Origin: JAGLWP01 sp964406515
Lineage (GTDB): Archaea; Nanobdellota; Nanobdellia; Pacearchaeales; GW2011-AR1
Length of the DNA: 16,478 bases
Assembly (NCBI GenBank): GCA_964406515.1
Contig: CAYORV010000010.1
Coordinates: forward strand, 1-16,478
Reading direction: 5' to 3'
Part shown: in pieces, positions 13,153 to 16,478 of the stretch
Position numbering within the stretch: the stretch's first letter is position 1
How the letters are laid out: each line of letters opens with the position of its first letter
The notes under the pieces: model-generated
Told to the model about the DNA's origin: nothing
What the model saw: only the letters and a program-made list of their open reading frames with translations
Database searches by the model: none
Position numbers and translations under genes: made by a program

Positions 13153-13839
13153 TTATTTTTTCTTAGAAGTTTTTTTCTTAGCGTGAGTTTTTGTAGAAGT
13201 ATGTTTTTTAGCTCTAGGAATTATCTTTGAAAAAGAATTTTCAATCATGTTCATTTCTTTTTTTATACTTTCTAAATTATTTCCATAAGAACCTATTTTT
13301 TCAAGAATCGCAATTTGCAAATTATCCATAATAGATTCAATTCTTTTTAATTTCTCTGTAGAATGTTCTACTTGTGTTTCTAAAACAGCTTGAGTATCTT
13401 TTATTTTATTGATTTGTTTTTCTATTTTTTTTATGTTCTCCAGAAAAACTTGTTCTGCTATGTCCATTATTGTATCTGTACTATAACTTTCTGTAGAAGG
13501 ATAACCATAATCTTCTTGCTGGTAAACATTTTGAGGAGGTATATATTCCTCTTGAGGCGAAGGTGTGTAAGTTTCTTGAGGTTGAGGAGCATAAGTCTCT
13601 TCTACTTCTTGTGTTTTTGGGACATATGTTGCTTCAGAAGTTTGTTCTTCAGGTATGGGCATTGGTGCTTGTTGAGGCGCTTCTTCTCTAGGATTATAAA
13701 CAGCATCTTTTATCTGTGATTGACTTAATGCATCATTTATTTCTCTTGGAGAAACACCCTGTTCTTTTAATTGATTTATAATTTCTGGTTCTAAAAGACC
13801 TTGATCCTTCAATTGTGAAATTTGTTCTAAGACACCCAT
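13153..13839 (-). CDS. Coiled-coil protein with helical N-terminal repeats and Pro/Gln/Glu-rich linker
   Basis: I do not recognise a named family for this 228-residue protein. Residues 1-45 contain two similar helical units (LKDQGLLEPEII and LKEQGVSPREIN), like a small UBA-type or helix-turn-helix interaction domain. Residues ~48-120 form a disordered linker rich in Pro, Gln, Glu and Tyr with short internal repeats (QETYTPSPQEEYIPPQ). Residues ~123-205 are a coiled coil, and the last ~20 are a Lys/Thr/Ser/His basic tail (AKKKTSKKK). There is no signal peptide or membrane segment. The design is that of a cytoplasmic scaffold bridging a partner and an acidic surface. It lies downstream of the second coiled-coil gene on the same strand with 35 bp between them, and a weak TATA-like box precedes it. 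Confidence 0.75.
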   Translation of the reverse strand: MGVLEQISQLKDQGLLEPEIINQLKEQGVSPREINDALSQSQIKDAVYNPREEAPQQAPMPIPEEQTSEATYVPKTQEVEETYAPQPQETYTPSPQEEYIPPQNVYQQEDYGYPSTESYSTDTIMDIAEQVFLENIKKIEKQINKIKDTQAVLETQVEHSTEKLKRIESIMDNLQIAILEKIGSYGNNLESIKKEMNMIENSFSKIIPRAKKHTSTKTHAKKKTSKKK

Positions 13840-13860
13840 TTTAATTATTAGTTTTTAATT

Positions 13861-13870
13861 GTTTTTTAAG
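13861..13870 (-). promoter_or_regulatory. Weak TATA-like box before the linker/coiled-coil gene
   Basis: CTTAAAAAAC on the minus strand is centred about 27 nt upstream of the ATG at 13839. It overlaps the short gap after the upstream coiled-coil gene, so the gene may be read both from its own promoter and from that of its neighbour. Confidence 0.35.
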
Positions 13871-13874
13871 TTTT

Positions 13875-14225
13875 CTAATCGTGTTTATGATTTTCTAAAT
13901 CTTGTTTTGTAATGAATTCTATTGGTTGAAACATTTTTGCTTGTTTAGAAAGAAGTTCTAAATCTTCTTTTTTAGCAAATTTTGAAAATTCTGATGAAGC
14001 AGATTCTAGAAATGACATCATTCTTTCCATGTTTTGTTTTAACATTTCAATATCTTTTTTTAGTTCTAAAATTTTTTCATTTGTTTTTTCTCTTGTTTCA
14101 ATAAGGTTTTGTCCAATTAATAAGAGTCTATCTTTGAGAATTCGTTGTTTTTCTTCTAAATTCCTTGTTCTTCCATTTACCTCTCCAATTATTTGCCCAG
14201 GATAAGGATTAGTTTCGTCAACCAT
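13875..14225 (-). CDS. Small coiled-coil protein, possibly archaellum accessory (FlaC/E)-like
   Basis: A 116-residue soluble protein. A short N-terminal motif (NPYPGQIIGEVNGRTRNLEE) leads into a continuous coiled coil (about 20-80) and then a helical C-terminal part (FAKKEDLELLSKQAKMFQPIEF) ending in His/Lys/Asp. No membrane segment is seen. The divergent gene 83 bp away encodes a FlaI/TadA-type ATPase. Coiled-coil accessory proteins near such ATPases recall the FlaC/D/E components of archaella, but sequence similarity to them is not evident by eye, so the comparison rests on context and shape. The start is fixed by GTTTAAAAT centred 25 nt upstream. Confidence 0.75.
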   Translation of the reverse strand: MVDETNPYPGQIIGEVNGRTRNLEEKQRILKDRLLLIGQNLIETREKTNEKILELKKDIEMLKQNMERMMSFLESASSEFSKFAKKEDLELLSKQAKMFQPIEFITKQDLENHKHD

Positions 14226-14245
14226 CTAAAAATTAAGAGAGGTAA

Positions 14246-14254
14246 GTTTAAAAT
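14246..14254 (-). promoter_or_regulatory. TATA box of the small coiled-coil gene
   Basis: GTTTAAAAT (plus-strand reading) is centred 25 nt upstream of the minus-strand ATG at 14225. It is separate from the ATPase box 34 bp away, so the two divergent genes have individual promoters in an 83-bp gap. Confidence 0.55.
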
Positions 14255-14278
14255 TCTTGTGTTTGATATTACACAAAA

Positions 14279-14288
14279 TATTTTAAAC
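14279..14288 (+). promoter_or_regulatory. TATA box of the secretion ATPase gene
   Basis: TATTTTAAAC is centred 25 nt upstream of the ATG at 14309, which supports that start and a leaderless transcript. Confidence 0.6.
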
Positions 14289-14308
14289 TGGAACAGCCTT
14301 TTTTATCT

Positions 14309-16478
14309 ATGAGGTTTAAGGAAGGCACACAAATATATTCTTCAGAAGTACAAGAAGAAGGAGGAGAAAACATACTTTATATTAATTATCTTGGAGCGCC
14401 CTATGTTCCGAGTTTAGCTGATTCTGCAGAAGTTATGGGAAGAACTGTCGATGCACTAATTGAAAATCAAAATGTTTCAAGAATTGTTTTTGTGCAGCAG
14501 AAAAATTATAATTATGATTTTAATGAAACTTCTTTGCTTTTGGAGATTGCTCAACTTTATGTTTATTTTTTAAGGCAAGAGGCAATTTTGTCACAAGAAA
14601 AATTAATTACTAATAATCAACAACTTTTTTCACAGCGTTATAATGATATTTTTTCTTTTTTATTTTTACTAAAGCAAGATCCTGTTGCAGCTTATGGTGA
14701 ATTGAAAAAATTGATTATTGAGTCGAAAATTCTTTTGGAGAAACTTGATACATCTTACAAGAGTGACCAAGAAAATTATATACATTTTTTGGGAAAATTA
14801 TTGGGGATGGTCGAAGAGACAAAATTGGTTCAGGCAGCTATTCCTTATATGGAAAATTATGAAAAAGGAGATAGGGAAATTTATACTCATTTGTTCAAAC
14901 CAGATACAATTCCGAATTTTACTTTCACAAGATTGGTTTCTGATTTGCCAGAGAATGTTGAAATTGTTGATCAGTATGAAATATCTGATAAAGAATATGA
15001 TAAATCTTTTGTTACAATTTTGAAAAGGAAGGATGAGTCGAAATTAATATATCATTTGAATCCTCCTGAGAATTCTCTTGAAGAAGAACAAAGCATGCTT
15101 TTGAATCTTGCGAGGGGAGTTTTGATTGAGCACCAACCTAAGGCAGAAGAGTTTGTTGATACTGAAAGGACAAGGCAGGTTTTTTTTAATATTTCTAAGG
15201 ATTTGTTACAAGATTTAGCCCACACCAAGGGAATGAAATTAAGTTATTCTGATATTAATAAATTGGCAACGATTTTAGTTAGACATACTATTGGTTTTGG
15301 GCTTATTGAGATTCTACTTCAAGATAAAAAATTGCAAGATATTTTTTTGAATGCTCCGATACCCATGATAACAATTTTTGTAAGGCATCAAGATTATGAT
15401 GAATGTTCTACAAATATTTTGCCAAGCCAAGAGGATGTAGATTCTTGGGCTGCGAAATTTAGAATGATTTCTGGCCGACCCTTGGACGAAGCTAATCCTA
15501 TTTTAGATACTCAATTAGGGATTGGAAATATGCGAGCGAGAATAGCAATTATACAAAGACCTTTGTCACCAGATGGTTTAGCATATGCTATTAGGAGACA
15601 TAGGGAAGATCCATGGACTTTGCCCCTTTTCATACAAAATAAAATGCTAAATTCTTTTACTGCGGGATTACTAAGTTTTTTAATTGATGGTTCGAGAACA
15701 CTTTTGGTTGCAGGAACTAGAAGTTCAGGTAAGACCTCTTTGTTGGGGAGTTTAATGTTGGAAATTATTTCTAAGCATAGAATTATTGTTATTGAAGATT
15801 CTCTTGAATTGCCTATTGAATCAATGAGAAAATTAGAGTATGATATTTTGAGAATGAAAGTTCGTTCTGCTTTGTTAAAGACCACTACAGAAGTTTCTGC
15901 TGATGATGGTATAAGAACTAGTTTGAGATTGGGAGATAGTAGTTTGATAATGGGAGAAGTTAGAAGTGTTGAAGCTAAGGCATTATATGAGGCAATGAGA
16001 GTTGGGGCCTTGGCGAACGTTGTTGCAGGAACAATTCATGGTGCTTCTCCTTATGCTGTTTTTGATAGGGTTGTTAATGATTTAGGGGTGCCAACTACAA
16101 GTTTTAAGGCAACAGACATAATTCTTGTTACAAATCCGATTAAATCTCCAGATGGTTTACATTCTTGGAGAAGAGTTTTACAATTAGCAGAAGTTAGAAA
16201 ACATTGGCAAAAAGATCCTGTAGCAGAAAAAGGATTTGTTGATTTATTGAAATATAATATTGAGAAAGATGAACTTGAAGCAAGTGATGATTTAATTAAT
16301 GGAGATAGTGAAGTAATTAAGAGTATTGCTCAAAATGTTCGGGGTTGGGCAGGAAATTGGGATGCAGTTTATGATAATATTTTATTAAGAGCAAAAATAA
16401 AAAAAGAGATAGTAGATGTTTCTAAAAAGGTTGAAGATCCCGATTTACTTGAAAGTCAATTTAATACTTTATCAAACC
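14309..16478 (+). CDS. Type II/IV secretion ATPase (FlaI/GspE/TadA superfamily), 3' end outside window
   Basis: The frame runs open to the window edge, with 723 codons visible. The motor domain is clear: Walker A GTRSSGKT (residues 469-476), an Asp-box-like VIEDSLELP (E496, D497), Walker B-type LIMGEVR (E550), and a His box AGTIHGAS (H577) followed by FDRVVND. These mark the hexameric ATPases that power archaella, type IV pili and Tad or type II secretion from the cytoplasmic face. About 300-400 residues precede the motor, including a helical region at roughly 70-200 without obvious motifs, so the N-terminal part is longer than in FlaI. A tail of 110 or more residues follows the His box. The gene is divergent from two coiled-coil genes. 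A TadC/FlaJ-type membrane partner would be expected downstream but is not visible. Confidence 0.92.
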   Translation, partial: MRFKEGTQIYSSEVQEEGGENILYINYLGAPYVPSLADSAEVMGRTVDALIENQNVSRIVFVQQKNYNYDFNETSLLLEIAQLYVYFLRQEAILSQEKLITNNQQLFSQRYNDIFSFLFLLKQDPVAAYGELKKLIIESKILLEKLDTSYKSDQENYIHFLGKLLGMVEETKLVQAAIPYMENYEKGDREIYTHLFKPDTIPNFTFTRLVSDLPENVEIVDQYEISDKEYDKSFVTILKRKDESKLIYHLNPPENSLEEEQSMLLNLARGVLIEHQPKAEEFVDTERTRQVFFNISKDLLQDLAHTKGMKLSYSDINKLATILVRHTIGFGLIEILLQDKKLQDIFLNAPIPMITIFVRHQDYDECSTNILPSQEDVDSWAAKFRMISGRPLDEANPILDTQLGIGNMRARIAIIQRPLSPDGLAYAIRRHREDPWTLPLFIQNKMLNSFTAGLLSFLIDGSRTLLVAGTRSSGKTSLLGSLMLEIISKHRIIVIEDSLELPIESMRKLEYDILRMKVRSALLKTTTEVSADDGIRTSLRLGDSSLIMGEVRSVEAKALYEAMRVGALANVVAGTIHGASPYAVFDRVVNDLGVPTTSFKATDIILVTNPIKSPDGLHSWRRVLQLAEVRKHWQKDPVAEKGFVDLLKYNIEKDELEASDDLINGDSEVIKSIAQNVRGWAGNWDAVYDNILLRAKIKKEIVDVSKKVEDPDLLESQFNTLSN

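Noticed and set aside
13390..13719. Plus-strand frame of 109 codons rich in Phe, Tyr, Arg and Cys
   Set aside because: It is the antisense shadow of the Pro/Gln/Glu linker and coiled coil of the minus-strand gene, with no promoter or domain.
14718..15023. Plus-strand 101-codon frame inside the secretion ATPase gene
   Set aside because: It lies out of frame within a coding sequence that continues to the window end with clear ATPase motifs; its composition is typical of a shadow frame.
15511..15885. Minus-strand 124-codon frame opposite the ATPase motor domain
   Set aside because: It is antisense to the conserved Walker A region, has no promoter at the expected spacing and no recognisable domain.

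Overview
The window looks archaeal, most likely from a small-genome DPANN lineage of the Woesearchaeota/Pacearchaeota kind. The evidence is very AT-rich DNA, dense gene packing, archaeal-type genes (the helicase and nuclease halves of a Hef-like enzyme, a class III pilin-like protein, a PRC-barrel protein, a FlaI/TadA-type ATPase), and TATA boxes centred about 25 nt upstream of start codons, which implies leaderless mRNAs. The lineage is inferred from gene content and base composition; no rRNA or marker phylogeny is possible here.

Layout. 1-266: C-terminal end of an Rmt/FmrO-type 16S rRNA methyltransferase-like protein. 297-1502: M16 zinc peptidase. 1503-1665: three tandem ~54-bp repeats carrying palindromes. 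1698-2498: ureohydrolase (arginase/agmatinase family). 2611-2892: unknown small protein, overlapping tail to tail with an XPF-type nuclease (2867-3568, minus strand). 3619-9252: a three-gene plus-strand operon for a pilin-like protein, a 1282-residue secreted gingipain-like (C25) cysteine peptidase with cysteine-rich repeats, and a single-pass membrane protein with a large polybasic cytoplasmic tail. 9255-10808 (minus): Hef-type SF2 helicase. 10875-11504 (minus): site-2-protease-like membrane protein that has lost HExxH. 11592-13148: PRC-barrel protein plus two paralogous multi-pass membrane proteins, with a candidate structured RNA between the paralogues. 13153-14225 (minus): two coiled-coil proteins. 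14309-16478: secretion/pilus ATPase, cut off by the window end.

How the genes may work together. The helicase and nuclease together supply the two halves of Hef, so fork or crosslink repair is probably done by two separate polypeptides here. The ATPase, the coiled-coil proteins transcribed divergently from it and the paired membrane proteins look like parts of a type IV filament or secretion machine. The pilin-peptidase-membrane operon is probably a cell-surface module and may be a client of that machine. Its exact role is not deducible from sequence alone.

No gene-free stretch exceeds 300 bases. The longest are 12376-12581 (candidate RNA and promoters), 1503-1697 (repeats and promoter) and 2499-2610 (TATA-like sequences only). 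I saw no tRNA, rRNA, CRISPR array or insertion sequence. Start codons were chosen using the TATA-to-ATG spacing, which moves three starts inward from the longest open frame (2611, 3619 and 11504); a fourth (7963) was chosen from operon spacing.
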